Shown piece after piece: positions 34,180-45,879 of a stretch of DNA of 64,000 nucleotides; position 1 is the stretch's first letter; each line of letters starts with the position of its first letter. Under the pieces are notes generated by a model. That model worked only from the letters and a program-made list of their open reading frames with translations, searched no databases and was not told the origin of the DNA. Source of the stretch: Dichetophora obliterata (taxonomy: Eukaryota > Arthropoda > Insecta > Diptera > Sciomyzidae); the NCBI GenBank assembly GCA_963920525.1, contig OY986439.1:19205319-19269318 (forward strand), read 5' to 3'. The position numbers and the translations under genes are program-made.

Positions 34180-34845
34180 TGAAGAAAATTAGGCGACGAT
34201 TGGTTAACAACTGCGATGTTCGAATGGATAAGCCCATGTTCTTACACTCACGCGGCCGAAATGCAAGTCACCGGATAATGGTAATTTTTCAATTGAATTT
34301 AATGTTAATAATTATTTCACTGTAAAAATATGCAAAATTTCAGCAAAAAATAATCAAAAGTTGGTATTAATTAATAACTTTTAAAACTTTTATAACAATT
34401 TAAAAACTAGCAAATCCTAATAATTTGCTTGAATAAGAAGGAATTTGCTTTTGCAGTTTATAATAACGTTATTATAAACTAAACTGGAATAGGACATTTT
34501 GATTAGTTTTTGCTAAAATCAAACATAATTTTGAAGTGGCTGAGATTCAAGCGCAAGTTTCGCTTAACCACAGTACATATTTAGCAAGCAGTTGTCTCCT
34601 TTAATAATTAAGAAAATAAATAAAACCATAATATTAATGTAATGTCATAAATATTTTTATTATATTTGTACATATGACCAGAAATTGCAGCTTAGAACTA
34701 TTATTAGGTATAGTTAAATATATTCCTATTAATATATTAACATGTGCAAGCCATACAAAAAACTAAAACAAAGATCCACGTTCAGAATTTATTCTTTTAA
34801 AATATAAAAAAAAAACGATAACATCTGCAGTAATAAAACTCATTT
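34180..34845. other. Gene-free stretch
   Basis: A 60-codon frame at 34143-34325 (LHSRGRNASHRIM) is of unknown nature. The rest is AT-rich. Confidence 0.4.
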
Positions 34846-34849
34846 TCTG

Positions 34850-35750
34850 TTTGTTTGTTTGTTTGGCCTTTATAGTAATCCAAACGGCTCAACGGATTTC
34901 GTTCAAACTAGGTACACATATTAAGTCCGTCCCAACTTAAAATGTTACAGACTTAGTTTTTGCCACGCCTCCTCAGACATTTTTAAACTAACGGTAATTT
35001 TGTTTTTATAATACATTTTACCATCGGAGTTTTTTGTGCATTTAATTTTAAAAATGTTTTGTTATTTTGACATCAAAAATACTCACATATATTGAAAATA
35101 GTAGAAATTTTCAGTACAACGACTTTTTCATAAAACATCGTTACCTAAGAAGGAGAAAAAAACGACATGAAAATCAAAGTTTGGTCTTTCGATGCAAATA
35201 TCTCCGCTGTCCATTAATATATTTCACTCAAATTTTTTTGTTCAAAAGTTCAATTTCCACAAACTGTGGAACTGTACCGTTAAGTCAGTGAAACTATGTT
35301 TTATAATTATATCAAAAAAGGTCAAAAATGTTGACTTTTTACTCAAAAAATGACTCAAAAATTGTTTTTGTTGTAAAAATTAAATCAATTAAAAATTGCA
35401 CATCTGGCTACCTTTTATATGCCATAGTATTTATTTGCAAAAATTCTTCCAGCTAAGAACAAAAATTATTTTGCTGTTTTTGTCATCAAAACAACAAGGA
35501 GGTTTTTACTTATAATGCCAATATATATCATTAATTTTTTTTTTGTTAAAAGTTCAATATATTTTTTAATATAAATCTATGTTTAGGTGTTAAAATATCT
35601 ATATCTCAAGGACACATTGAGTCCCACCATAATTTTTATATTGTTGAAAAGGTAATTTTGCTAGCTTTTAGATTAAGTACATATAAAAATTATTTTTAAT
35701 TTTTAAAGTATGTTTTTCGTACCCCTTCTTTGAATTCAATTATCTCACCA
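34850..35750 (-). repeat. Fullest family A copy
   Basis: On the plus strand it opens with (GTTT)n at 34850-34864 and AATCCAAACGGCTCAACGGA, then follows the 12594-13218 copy for about 620 bp and the 15834-16085 copy for a further 240 bp. On the minus strand it therefore ends in AGCCGTTT followed by (CAAA)n, like 4830-5272. No protein is encoded in any copy; it could be the 3' part of a LINE or an independent non-autonomous retroelement. Confidence 0.8.
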
Positions 35751-35898
35751 CAAGAGATGAAACCACCAACAACAAAAATTTTCGAAAACTATATATCTAC
35801 GACCACTTTTTCGAAATCATGCTAATTCCTGAAATGTTCACGTTTTGGTAGTGAAAATTGGTATGTAGGTACAATGGGACCAACTAGCGATCAAACTA

Positions 35899-36364
35899 TA
35901 TATATATAAATATATCATCCATGCCCATATATCTTCATAAAAAAAATTAATATATGTATGTGTGTATATCACGTAAAGACTCCGAAACCGCTGAACCAAT
36001 TTTTATGAAATTTTCAGGGAAACGGTAGAAAGTCTTGAAAATGTTCTTGTGAAGTCTGGTGCTATACCCCAACATTTTCGATATCGAATAGTTTTGGAAT
36101 AATAGGTAGCACAGCATCGGAAATCGGTTTCATGAAGTTTTAGAAAGTTATTAAATGCATACCAAGGATGGTTTTTGTATTATAAAAGGGGGCGTGGTAC
36201 TTCTTAAAAATCCCAAATTTTCTATATCGAATAGCTTTGCAATTATAGATCGCACAGCCTCGGAATTCGGTATTCAATCACAATTTACATGTGCCGTTCC
36301 ACTCATAACATTTTATGGGCGTCGGACAAGGGCGCGTGTTAGTAACGAGTCGAGTTTCAGCTAG
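35899..36364 (+). mobile_element. Short Helitron-like repeat
   Basis: A TA-rich start, then CACGTAAAGACTCCGAAACC then GCTGAACC, one copy of the ~140-bp unit (TATCGAATAGCTTTGCAATT, ATTCGGTATTC, ATTTTATGGGCG) and the terminal GAGTTTCAGCTAG before a T. These match the ends and interior of 52620-54415. The exact 5' base is uncertain. Confidence 0.65.
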
Positions 36365-36419
36365 TTAAAAAAAATTACAAAATTAGGAAAATATCGAAAC
36401 AAAAAATAACAATAAAGCA

Positions 36420-36727
36420 GAAGAACATAGGCGCGCCTAGATTATGGTGTGTAAATTTTACACACTAGAACCTATTATGGAAATTTTTCTGTAAGGTAGC
36501 AGCGACACCTAGCGTGAAAAAACCTCGAAAACATAAAATTTCTATACGATTTTTACATTGAGCCAAAATCCTAGCTCTATTTGTTAAACTTATAGTAAAG
36601 AAATATCAGCTTGAAGTTGAAAAGTGTGTAAAATTTACACAAAGGTAAATTAAGGTAAATACATTAAGGTAAATACATATTGGAATACTTATTCTTATGC
36701 ATGTTTATCATTTCTCAATACAAGTGG
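36420..36727. other. Gene-free stretch with a GTGTAAATTTTACAC palindrome
   Basis: GTGTGTAAATTTTACACAC at about 36450-36468 and GTGTGTAAAATTTACACA near 36626 face each other and may mark a small element; no other end was found. Confidence 0.35.
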
Positions 36728-36799
36728 CTTCAAAGAGCAGTTGGTAGAGCCATAAACTTATAACCTAAGCGTAGTGGGTTCGTACTCCACATGTTTAAT
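36728..36799 (+). repeat. tRNA-Ile(UAU)-like relic or SINE head
   Basis: GAGCAGTTGGTAGAGC resembles a D-arm with A box, CTTATAAC a UAU anticodon loop, and GTGGGTTCGTACTCCAC a perfectly paired T-arm with B box. TTTTTATTTTT follows within 20 bp as a possible Pol III stop. The acceptor stem does not pair, so it is not called as a working tRNA gene. Confidence 0.55.
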
Positions 36800-36809
36800 T
36801 AGTTTTTAT

Positions 36810-38020
36810 TTTTGCCGAAAATATTTTAATACATGTATGCATTAAGATTAAGTCCCATGAAGGAATAAAAGTCAATTTTAACATTTGGCGTCAATTAAAT
36901 TTTAATACAGTTTCGGTCGTCAAGTGAATATTTTTTAACATGTAAAAACCAAGTGAATACCAAGTCTATATCATCCAAAAAAATATTGATGGTTTTAAAC
37001 AAACTATAAGCAGGTCACAATATACTTTACTGTCTTTAAGTTCAGAATATCCTGGTTTTGAGTTCATAATTTCAGACTTAACATTTCAACGTTTTAACAT
37101 TTCTTTTGTAGGCTCAAAACTTTTGAAGTATAACTTATAAGTAAAAATTGATATTCTTAAGAGAGCCTGGATTAGCTCAAATTGCATTTTATTTCGTTTT
37201 TTGATTTTTATGTAGTTCATAATTGAAAAAAATTACTTTTACACATGGTTAGTTGGATCAAAAGCATTTTAATGTCATCTGCGATTTCTCTGAAAAAACT
37301 GTTGCCTACACTATCCTCATATTTGTGATATTAATACTCCATAAAACTTCTTACCATGAACCCAACTTGAATTTTCCCAGTCTTTTCTATATTTTCTTGT
37401 TACTTCCTGATTTTTTGGTATTTTAGCGCTCAAATTGAACAAATTTACGCAATATCAGCTGTTCAAATGTTTTATGTTGTGGTAGCATGGTTGCTCGGCG
37501 AATTAAGATTTAGAGACAGGAAAAATGTTGACTTCGTAACAAGTGTTGTATAACAAAAAAAAAATTTAGTCTCTTTTTAGGGGAATCTCGCCAAAAAATG
37601 TTTAAATCGCCACTTTTTGGTCATCTCGCCAAAACAAATTTCTTCTCGCCAAAGTGGTCGTTCAAACCGCGAGATATCGCCATATCTGGCATCTCTGTTC
37701 TTAACTTAAAGAGTCCTTTCTAATTTAATTTTCTATGAACGTGGCTCACACAATGACCGATAACGACAAAAACTATTATCGTTAAATTTTTGAATCCCTG
37801 TGGATGTAGATCTGTGGATCTAGAGGATGAATTTAAAAAAGTGCGTCACGTTTAAAACCAATTCTTTGTCGTAATAAAGACCTTATCAGTACTCTCTTAT
37901 TTCCTTACTTTTGGATATAGAGGTTTTAGAAAATTATTTAAAAAAAAAATACTCTAGTTAACTAGCTTACCTCTAGATTAAGAATATTCCATTGCTAAAA
38001 GAAACGGGGTTTGAACAGCT
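36810..38020. other. Gene-free stretch
   Basis: No supported gene or element ends. Confidence 0.4.
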
Positions 38021-38023
38021 AAA

Positions 38024-38376
38024 GCTTAGTATGCTGTAGAAATTAAAATTTTTAGGCATTTAATTCTACACGCGAAATTTCGGTGTAGACTCAACTCTAA
38101 CACATACTTACTTTAACCTGTTTGTTGAATGTGTTAGTTGAACATTATTGTTGAATGTCAAATTTCGACGCCAATTAAATGTACGGACTTATAAAAGACA
38201 GCGAAATTTTGACATTTTAACTCTCCAATCATGGTTGTGAACTTGGCTGCATTGAACAATTTTTCAGTTCAACAACGTACTAACCAACGAATAAAAATTT
38301 CGCTACCTTTTCGCGGTCAAAAACGCAATGCATTTCTTACGGCAGATTTCTTTTCGCTTCTACAGCATACTAAGCT
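38024..38376. mobile_element. MITE with AGCTTAGTATGCTGTAGAA ends
   Basis: 353 bp between AGCTTAGTATGCTGTAGAA and its inverse (TTCTACAGCATACTAAGCT). The inside holds GTTGAATGT and GTTGAAC motifs in both orientations. No duplication recognised. Confidence 0.75.
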
Positions 38377-38662
38377 GTAAGCGGTTAAAAAAACTTTAAT
38401 AAAGATATTAAAGAAAATCGACTGCATTGTGCGTGCCACTGGGTTGAAAGTGTTAAATCAGGTCAACGATTTAAAGACTTCGAAATTTAAGGTATCATAT
38501 ATTTTCCCTTACCCAAAACTTCACTATCAAAATAATTCAACACTTGGTGTTGAACTATTTAAGCTGTTAATTTTGTAGCGAATAAAACTGTTTCTCCTTT
38601 GATATTTTGCAATTTTTTTAACCCATGTAGTTTAAAATTTCACAAAAACTAAGCTATTCTTA

Positions 38663-38837
38663 GGTTGCGGACAGAGTGAACGCCGATCCAGACAGGCAGG
38701 CAGATAGGCGCAGGTATACTGTGTGAACAAGCGAGATAAAAGTCAGCTTGGCCTTTTTTCTATCTCGTTTCTTCGTAGGTTACTGCCTGCGCCTGTCTGC
38801 CTGCCTGTCTGAATCAGCGTTCACTTTGTGTGCAACC
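38663..38837. mobile_element. 175-bp palindromic MITE with TTA duplication
   Basis: GGTTGCGGACAGAGTGAACG at the left and the inverse of GGTTGCACACAAAGTGAACG at the right; the arms continue through the (CAGG)n-like AGACAGGCAGGCAGA and GGCGCAGG and leave only a short loop. TTA borders both ends (38660-38662, 38838-38840). Confidence 0.87.
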
Positions 38838-38840
38838 TTA

Positions 38841-40050
38841 GTCATGACCGTTGCAAGCTTCACTTTCATTACAGCGACCCAATACCAGAAATGCCTTAGC
38901 ATCGGAAATTGACAAAGCCAAACCGTACTTTATATCATTTAAGACGTGACAGGAACACTTCAACCCCAACTGCGTTGCTGTCGCCAAATAGTTTTCCAAC
39001 AATAAATCTTTCTCGAATGACATGCTCAGCAAGCCTCAAGCAGACCTGTCGGCATGGAAAGAGATAACTTTTTGTTGACTCTTTCAAGTGTACATTGAAA
39101 TAAAATTCAAATGCCTTTTAGATGTTAGGCTAACCAAGAATTTCCCAACCAAAAGGAGGAGTGGGGGAATAAAGCTAACTATGCGCAAATGCGTTAATAG
39201 AGCTTGTGGTGCATGCGGCCGCTCATTTGGTAGATTTTGGGCGCTGTGCGCATGCGCTTTCGATTTAAATCTTCATCAGCGAATTAAGCTGTTGACACAT
39301 AACATCATGTACCACTTGTCCCGGAACAAATGTAGGTACGCCAGTCAGCTAGCGTTGCCAATGTTAAATTTTTTTGTGGCGGCGTAGACAGCGCCATGTT
39401 GCCCGAAAGCAACAACTGCCCGTACAAATACTACAAAAACAACAACAAAAACAACACAAACGGCGACGACAACAGTCACTGCAATTTGTGACTTCAAATG
39501 TCCGAAGCGATATCCGTCCATGGCGCACATTTAGCGTGAATTTATGTTATCTAGCTTGGCGTAGCTACACTTGATCCTTCCTTCCCTCGTTTTGCGGTCA
39601 CATTCTCTAAGTCGTTCATTCTTGTGTTTGATTGCTTTGATCGCAGATCACGATTACGCTATGGCTAACATTTTGGTGCGTTAAATTTTTTTGGTGTGTT
39701 CCTTTTTTTGGCTCAGTTTCTAAAGAGCATTCATTTGGCTATGATTTAGGCAAAGCATGCAAGCCGCTGCAAATGGCGCACAATTAGCGTTTACTAATTA
39801 GAAAACCCGTTAAACTTTTGATATATCTCGTTCATTGTAGCAGAGATTTGTGTCCGATCGATATGGTCGATTTAATTTGCACGGGACCGTTTGTTGCTCT
39901 AATAAGTTGCAGGGAGTTCATGACCCGATGGAAGGTGATATAATTGTGCAACTCGTGCTTGAATTACTAAGTGACAATAATGTAATGAGACAATTGTAGA
40001 AGAATCAATTGGATATTTGAATGTTTTTTAACTGATGGACTCCTCTATCA
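38841..40050. other. Gene-free, probably host DNA
   Basis: Contains a CAACAACAAAAACAACA run at about 39436-39460. Open frames at 38838-39032 and 39088-39387 are not recognisable. Confidence 0.4.
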
Positions 40051-40054
40051 GAGT

Positions 40055-40320
40055 TGGGTTGTAATGATTCATTTTGCAATTAATTCCACCTCAATTCCAA
40101 TTTCTTGGAATAAGGAATATTTATTTGGTCATCTTGATTGCTCAGAAATGTAATTGGAAAACTTCTCAATTACATTACAGGAATTGTAATTGGTAATTGG
40201 ACATCTCAATTATTCAGAAATGAAATTGGAAAAAATAGTTAATTTCATTACAAGAATTGTAATTTCTAACTAAACGCCTCAATTTCTCAGGAATAGAATT
40301 GGAAAAATTCGCTTTGGTAG
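40055..40320. repeat. Family B repeat, ~70-bp internal units
   Basis: CATCTCAATT(A/C), then CAGAAATG(A/T)AATTGGAAAA, then (T/A)CATTACA(G/A)GAATTGTAATT recurs about three times. The start matches 21270-21412. Confidence 0.7.
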
Positions 40321-40999
40321 TAGATGAATGAAAAATTGTGCAAGGGTGCGGAGCTTTTTGCACCTTGTAAAAAGTTGGCGGGATTGGATCCGGTATCGTA
40401 GCAGCTATATATTTTGTTCTAACTCGAAATGTGGTATTAAATTAAAAAATTGGTGTTCGATATTACATTTATTTGCAAATATTTCAAGAGCCCACAGCAA
40501 CAACAACAGGTATAATAAAATTTTTATCATAACTAGGTAATTTTAGGAGTAATTCGTTTGTGATTGTTTTTATAGAATAAAATAATATTTTTTCTAAAAA
40601 TTTGATATAAACAAAAGACCTTTAAAGAAAAATGACGAAAAAAGTGTTTTGAAAACAATTTGTTTTAATTCTGTAATAAAATATTACAATTTTATTACAA
40701 TAATAAAATATTGTAATAAATTTTATATTGTAAGAATGCTGAGAGCTCATCTTAATTTGAATATTAAAGAAAGTGGCAACAAAAATGATGAATGACACTT
40801 AAAGTTCGAAAATGGTGACAAAAGTTAAAAAATTTCAACGAAATTTTGAATTTTTTAAGTATAATAAAAACTCGTATAATACAAAATTTAATTTGATTTT
40901 TTTTTGTTTTCTGCTTTTTCGGTCCTGAATTACAGTTTACATTTTTTCTAGTTCAATAATAAAAAAAAATTATAATAAAAAAAATACAGCTTGTGAACC

Positions 41000-42289
41000 G
41001 AAGGATTTCAGGATTTCAGCATCCTGTCTTCATTATCCAAAGTATGTGAATCTATCTTGGCTAACCAAATATCATCATTCTTAAGTGAAAATAATCTTTT
41101 GTCTCCTTTCCAATCTGGTTTTCGCACAGGTCACAGTTGCTCTACTGCTACGGTTAAAGTATTGGATGATATAAGGTCTTATTATGATGATGGTAGACTA
41201 ACTCTATTGTGTCTGCTTGATTTTTCAAAAGCATTTGACACTGTAAGTCATGAACTCCTTTGTCAAAAATTTAAATATTTCTTTGGTTTCTGCTACAGTG
41301 CCACTCATTTGTTAAGTAGCTATTTGACAAATAGAGTACAAAGAGTGAAGGTCGCTACTAAGTTTTCATACTATGAAGCTGTTTGCTGTGGTGTGCCTCA
41401 GGGATCGGTTCTTGGTCCGCTGCGCTTCTCCATGTTCGTGAATGACATTTTTCACTGCTGCACATATTCGTCCATGCATGCTTATGCTGATGACCTTCAG
41501 ATTTACTTGTCTGGTAGAACAAACCTCATGGAAGATTTAGTATGCAAACTGAATGAAGATCTTGACAGTATAAACCAATGGGCTATTTAAAATAGTCTTC
41601 ACCTTAATGTACTTAAGTCGTATGTGTTGCCTGTCTCTAAAGAAAAAATAAGCCCTGACTCCATTCCAGATGTTATATTGGGTGATAAAATCATAAAAAT
41701 AGTTAATAGTGTTGTAAGTCTTGGATTTAATATCAATGCTTCCCTTACTTGCACAGATCATATCAACAGTGTAGTCCGCAAAATCTATTACATCTTGCGT
41801 AACCTTAGGATGTCGTCTGAGTATACATATATTGATCTAAGACGTAAACTTGTAATTCAGCTCGTTGTCCCCGTCATTACATATTCTGAACTTGTATACA
41901 GCAAGTTAGACTCGCGGTCTCAACTTAAATTGCAGATCGCGTTTAATCATGCCACTCGTTATGTTTACGGCTTGCGTAAATTTGATCATTTAGCTCAATT
42001 AAAAAACTGTATACTTAGGTGCGATATCATAAGCTACTCTAATGCCAGGAATTGCATATTTTTACACAAACTCATATACCACAAAACTCCTTTCTACTTA
42101 TTTGAAAAACTGCAATTTAGTCGGTCAATTAGAAGCCAAGGGCTAATTATACCCAGTTTTAACTTTCTAAACTCCACAAGACTATTCTTTATTAATGCCG
42201 CTAGATTATGGAATTCATTGCATTGTAGCTTAAAATCCATAGCGTCAAAAACATCCTTTAAACATGCTATTTTGAAGCACTTTTCATGA
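41000..42289 (+). pseudogene. 5'-truncated LINE reverse transcriptase, one in-frame stop
   Basis: The frame is readable from about 41005 (FSILSSLSKVCESIL) through QSGFRTGHSCSTATVKVL, LLCLLDFSKAFDTVSHELL, GVPQGSVLGPL and the catalytic AYADD, to a C-terminal thumb region ending in AARLWNSLHCSL and a TGA at 42287. It is a non-LTR retrotransposon reverse transcriptase, which copies its RNA at the chromosomal target. The pattern suggests the CR1/jockey side of the LINE tree. One TAA (41588-41590) interrupts an otherwise open frame of about 430 codons; the endonuclease and ORF1 are absent (5' truncation). Without that stop it would be the least damaged TE protein in the window. Confidence 0.9.
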
Positions 42290-42585
42290 CATAATACTTA
42301 ATAAAATATCAGATCTTTAGCTCTATATGACTTTCTCTCTCTATCTCTCTCTCTTGTTTGCTCTTTCTTAATTTAAGTTTTATCTGTCTTATGAATTTAC
42401 ATTTGTTTAACATAAAAATTTTTTGATAACACTTTTAATTGTATAACAATAAATTTAAATTACCTTAGATTTAAGTTTAAATGTTTTATAATAAGTTGAA
42501 TTCAAATTATGTCTTTGAGCTCTGTACTATAAAAGAACCTAGTTCTTAATGTACTAATATAAATAAATAATAATAATAACATAAA
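42290..42585 (+). mobile_element. 3' UTR and TAA-type tail of the LINE
   Basis: Non-coding AT-rich sequence after the stop, with (CT)n at 42332-42354, ending in ATAAATAAATAATAATAATA at about 42561-42580. A short-repeat tail is usual for LINEs of several clades. Confidence 0.6.
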
Positions 42586-42734
42586 AAGTTGTTGAGGAAA
42601 ATCTATATATATGCTAATATATCGAAATATTTCATATTATAGTTTGTATACAAAAAACTAAAAAAGATTTTTCAACAAAATAATTATGAATATGCAACAG
42701 TATTCCAGATTTTATTAAAATAGTTCTCGAAAAA

Positions 42735-43035
42735 ATCGATCAAAAAATAACTTTTATTTCTGATCGAAAAAAATAACGACCACAAAATAACCTTTATTTC
42801 TGATCGAAAAGAATAATGACCAAGAAATAACTTTTATTTCTGGTTAAAAAAAAATAACGACCACAAAATAACTTTTATTTCTGATTAAATAAAAACAACC
42901 ACGAAATGACTGTTATTTCTGATAGAAAAAAAAAATAATGACCAAAAAATAACTTTTATTTCTGATTGAAAAAAAACGACCAAGAAATAACTTTTATTTC
43001 TGATCAAAAAAATTTCGATCAAAAAATAATTAGCT
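42735..43035. repeat. Tandem array of ~45-bp units
   Basis: About seven to eight units of AAATAACTTTTATTTCTGAT followed by CGAAAAAAATAACGACC. The wording resembles the arm repeats of the hAT-type foldback at 8048-8693, so it may be a fragment of a related element. Confidence 0.8.
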
Positions 43036-43108
43036 TAAAGTGATTTTTATTTTAAAAATTATAAAAAAAAATTATGCAAAAATGGAATCTCTAGGTCCTT
43101 ACCGTCTT

Positions 43109-44982
43109 ACTTACTTACTTAGTTAGCGCTACAACCGTATGTCGGTCTTGGCCTCATCTAAGAATTTGCTCCAGCCATTTCTGTCTTTCCCTTGCTGGCG
43201 CCAGTTGGAAATTCCAAGCTTCGTCAGGTTGTCCTCTACTTGGTCTTTCCAACGAAGATGCGGTCGTCCTCTTCTGCGTTGACCGCCACTGGGTGCCTAA
43301 TCGAATGTTTTCTTCACTGGAGCATCGTCTTTCATGCGCTGAACATGACCAAGCCAGCGAAGCCGCTCGATTTTAATGCGCTTGACTATGTCGATGTCAG
43401 CGTACAGCTCATACAGTTCCTCATTCCACTGTATTCGGTACTCGCCATTGACGCATATTGGTCCGTAGATCTTACGAAGAATCTTTCTCTCGAATGCTCC
43501 TAAAGTCTTTTCATCTTAACTGCTCAGCGTCCAGGTTTGTAATGCATAAAGTAGGACGGGCATGATGAGCGATTTATAGAGCGTGATTTTCGTTCGTCGA
43601 GAGAGGGCTCTGCTTCTCAATTGCCTACTGAGCCCAAAGTAACACCTGTTGGCAAGAGTTATTCTTCGTTTGATCTCAATGCTGATGTCGTTGGTTGAGT
43701 TAATGCTGGATCCCAGATAAACGAAGTCCTTTACAACCTCGAAGGAGGTATTGTCAACGGTAACGTGGGTTCCAAGACGCTGGGACTGTTTGTTTGTTGA
43801 CACTAAGTATTTCGTCTTATCTGCATTCACTGCCAGACCCATTCGACTTGACTCTCTTTCTAATCTGGAAAATACTGCACTGACTTTGCGCGTACTATGG
43901 CCAATGATATCGATGTCATCAGCATACGCAAGTTGCTTAACACTCTTGTAGAATATTGTGCCACTACGTCTCAGATCAGCAGCTCGGATGATCTTTTCCA
44001 TCATTAGGTTGAAAAAGTCGCACGATAAGCAATCACCTTGTCTGAAACCTCGTTTGGTAATAAATGGTGGGGAGAGGTCCTTCCCGATTTTAACTGCGCT
44101 GCTGGTTTTGCTGAGTGTCATCCTGCAAAGTCGTATTAGTTTTGCAGGAATACCAAATTCAGACATCGTGGGGTACAGGTGCTTCCTTATTGGGCTGTCG
44201 AAGGCGGCTTTGTAGTCGACAAAAAGATGGTGGATGTCGACTCGTTTTTCTTGAGTTTGCTCCAAGATTTGTCGTAGCGTGAAAATCTGGTCGATGGTGG
44301 ACTTTCCAGGTCTGAAGCCACACTGATAAGGTCCGATCAGTTCGTTTACAATGGGCTTCAATCTTTAACATAAAACACTCGACAGGACCTTATATGCGAT
44401 ATTAAGAAGGCTTATCCCACGGTAATTGGCACAGATAGTGGGATCGCTTTTCTTGTGGATTGGGCAGAGCACACTGAGATTCCAATCGTTCGGAATGCAT
44501 TCTTCCGACCATATTCTGCATAGAAGCTTGTGAATGCATTTAAGTAGAGCTTCGCCTCCATTCTTAAACAGCTCAGCAGGTAAGCCATCAGCTCCTGTGG
44601 CTTTGTTATTTTTAAGCCGAGCTATAGCTGTCAAAACTTCATCATAGTCGGGCAGCGGAACTTCGACGGTGTCATCCGTAATTGGGGTTTCCGGAATATC
44701 ATCTCTATTGGCGGGATTGTTGTCAGCGTCGCCATTTAGAAGCTTAGAGAAGTGTTCCCTCCATAACGTCAGTGCACTCTGGACATCTGTCACTAGATTC
44801 TCGTTTTCATCCTTGCAGGAAGAAGCCCCGGTTTTAAAACCATCGGCAAGGCGTCTTATTTTTTCGAAAAATTTTCGGGCCTCATTCCTGTCACCATACA
44901 TCTCAATCTTCTCCTACTCGCGCTTTTCTGCCTCTCTTTTTTTCCGCCTGAAAATATGTCTCTCTTCCCTCCTCTTTCCTTA
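43109..44982 (-). pseudogene. RTE-like LINE copy 1, 5'-truncated
   Basis: The minus strand encodes, in one frame from 44901 to 43516: a linker (ARKFFEKIRRLADGF), ATGADGLPAELFKNGG, NYRGISLLNIAYKVL, CGFRPGKSTIDQIFTLRQIL, HHLFVDYKAAFDS, RGFRQGDCLS, LAYADDIDIIG and GLAVNADKTKYLVS. The C-terminal region (LRWLGHVQRM, GRPHLRWKDQVEDNL) lies at 43515-43160. It is an RTE-type reverse transcriptase. Stops: TAA at 44365-44367 after SSVLC, TAA after TWTLSS near 43518, TAG after KKTFD near 43312, and one near the end. The 3' end is GCGCTAACTAAGTAAGTAAG, a short tetramer tail. The endonuclease is missing. Confidence 0.92.
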
Positions 44983-45180
44983 GCGTCACATTGCTTTATA
45001 TAAAAAAATTATACAACAACTTTTTATACATGATCTTTTGATCTAAAATTTAAAAAATAATCGTTATTTTCGGACCTTGATATTAACTTTGTCACTCCGT
45101 TTGTAACGCCGATAAGGATGCGAAGCCGATATTGAAAAGTATTTCTATAAATAATAAATATACTAAATAAATAAATAAAT
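44983..45180. other. AT-rich spacer between LINE and repeat array
   Basis: Contains TCGTTATTTTCGGACCTTG (about 45060-45078), reminiscent of the right end of the hAT-type element at 8693, and AAATAAATAAATA just before the array. Confidence 0.4.
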
Positions 45181-45192
45181 ATCTATAAAAGC

Positions 45193-45830
45193 CGTCTGTC
45201 AGTATGTCAGTCTATCAGTCTGTCAGTCTGTCAGTATCTCAGTCTGTCAGTTTGCCAGTATGTCAGTCTGTCAGTCTGTCTCAGTCTGTTTCAGTCTGTC
45301 TCAGTCTATCACAGTCTGTCTCAGTCTGTCTCAGTTTGTCTCAGTCTGTCTCAGTCTGCCTCAGTCTGTCTCAGTTTGTCTCAGTCTGTCTCAGTCTGTC
45401 TCAGTTTGTCTCAGTCTGTCTCAGTCTATCTCAGTCTGTTTCAGTCTGTCTCAGTCGGTCTCAGTCTGTCTCAGTCTGTCTCAGTCTGTCTCAGTATGTC
45501 TTAGTCTGTCTCAGTCTGTCTCAGTTTGTCTCCGTCTGTCTCAGTCTGTCTCAGTCTGTCTCAGTCTGTCTGAGTCTGTCTCAGTCTGTCTCAGCCTGTC
45601 TCAGTTTGTCTCAGTCTGTCTCAGTCTGTCTCAGTCTGTCTCAGTCTATTTCAGTCTGTCTCAGTCTGTCTCAGTCTGTCTCAGTCTGTCTCAGTCTGTT
45701 TCAGTCTGTCTCAGTCTGTCTCAGTTTGTCTCAGTCTGTCTCAGTCTGTCTCAATCTGTCTCAGTCTGTCTCAGTCTGTCTCAGTCTGTCTCAGTCTGTC
45801 TCAGTCTGTCAGTCTGTCAGTTTGTCTGTG
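45193..45830. repeat. 640-bp TCAGTCTGTC decanucleotide array
   Basis: About 60 units of TCAGTCTGTC with point variants (TTTGTC, TCTATC), starting with looser GTCTGTCAGT tetramers. Because the unit has no stop in two plus frames, it creates two overlapping open frames of more than 200 codons (Ser/Val/Cys/Leu/Gln repeats). They are composition artefacts. Expanded (GTCY)n tracts are known in fly mini-me/Helitron-like elements, and CACGCCTACCTCCCAT downstream at 45950 fits such a context. Confidence 0.93.
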
Positions 45831-45879
45831 ATCACGATAACAGCCGTAATTTTATAGCTATCGTAACGAAATTCAATAT

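Noticed and set aside
36728..36799. Functional tRNA-Ile(UAU) gene
   Set aside because: D-arm and T-arm resemble it, but there is no paired acceptor stem.
43091..45078. A single hAT element (AGGTCC...GGACCT) enclosing the first RTE-like LINE
   Set aside because: Only about six bases at each end agree; no duplication or arm match, so it is noted as an inference only.
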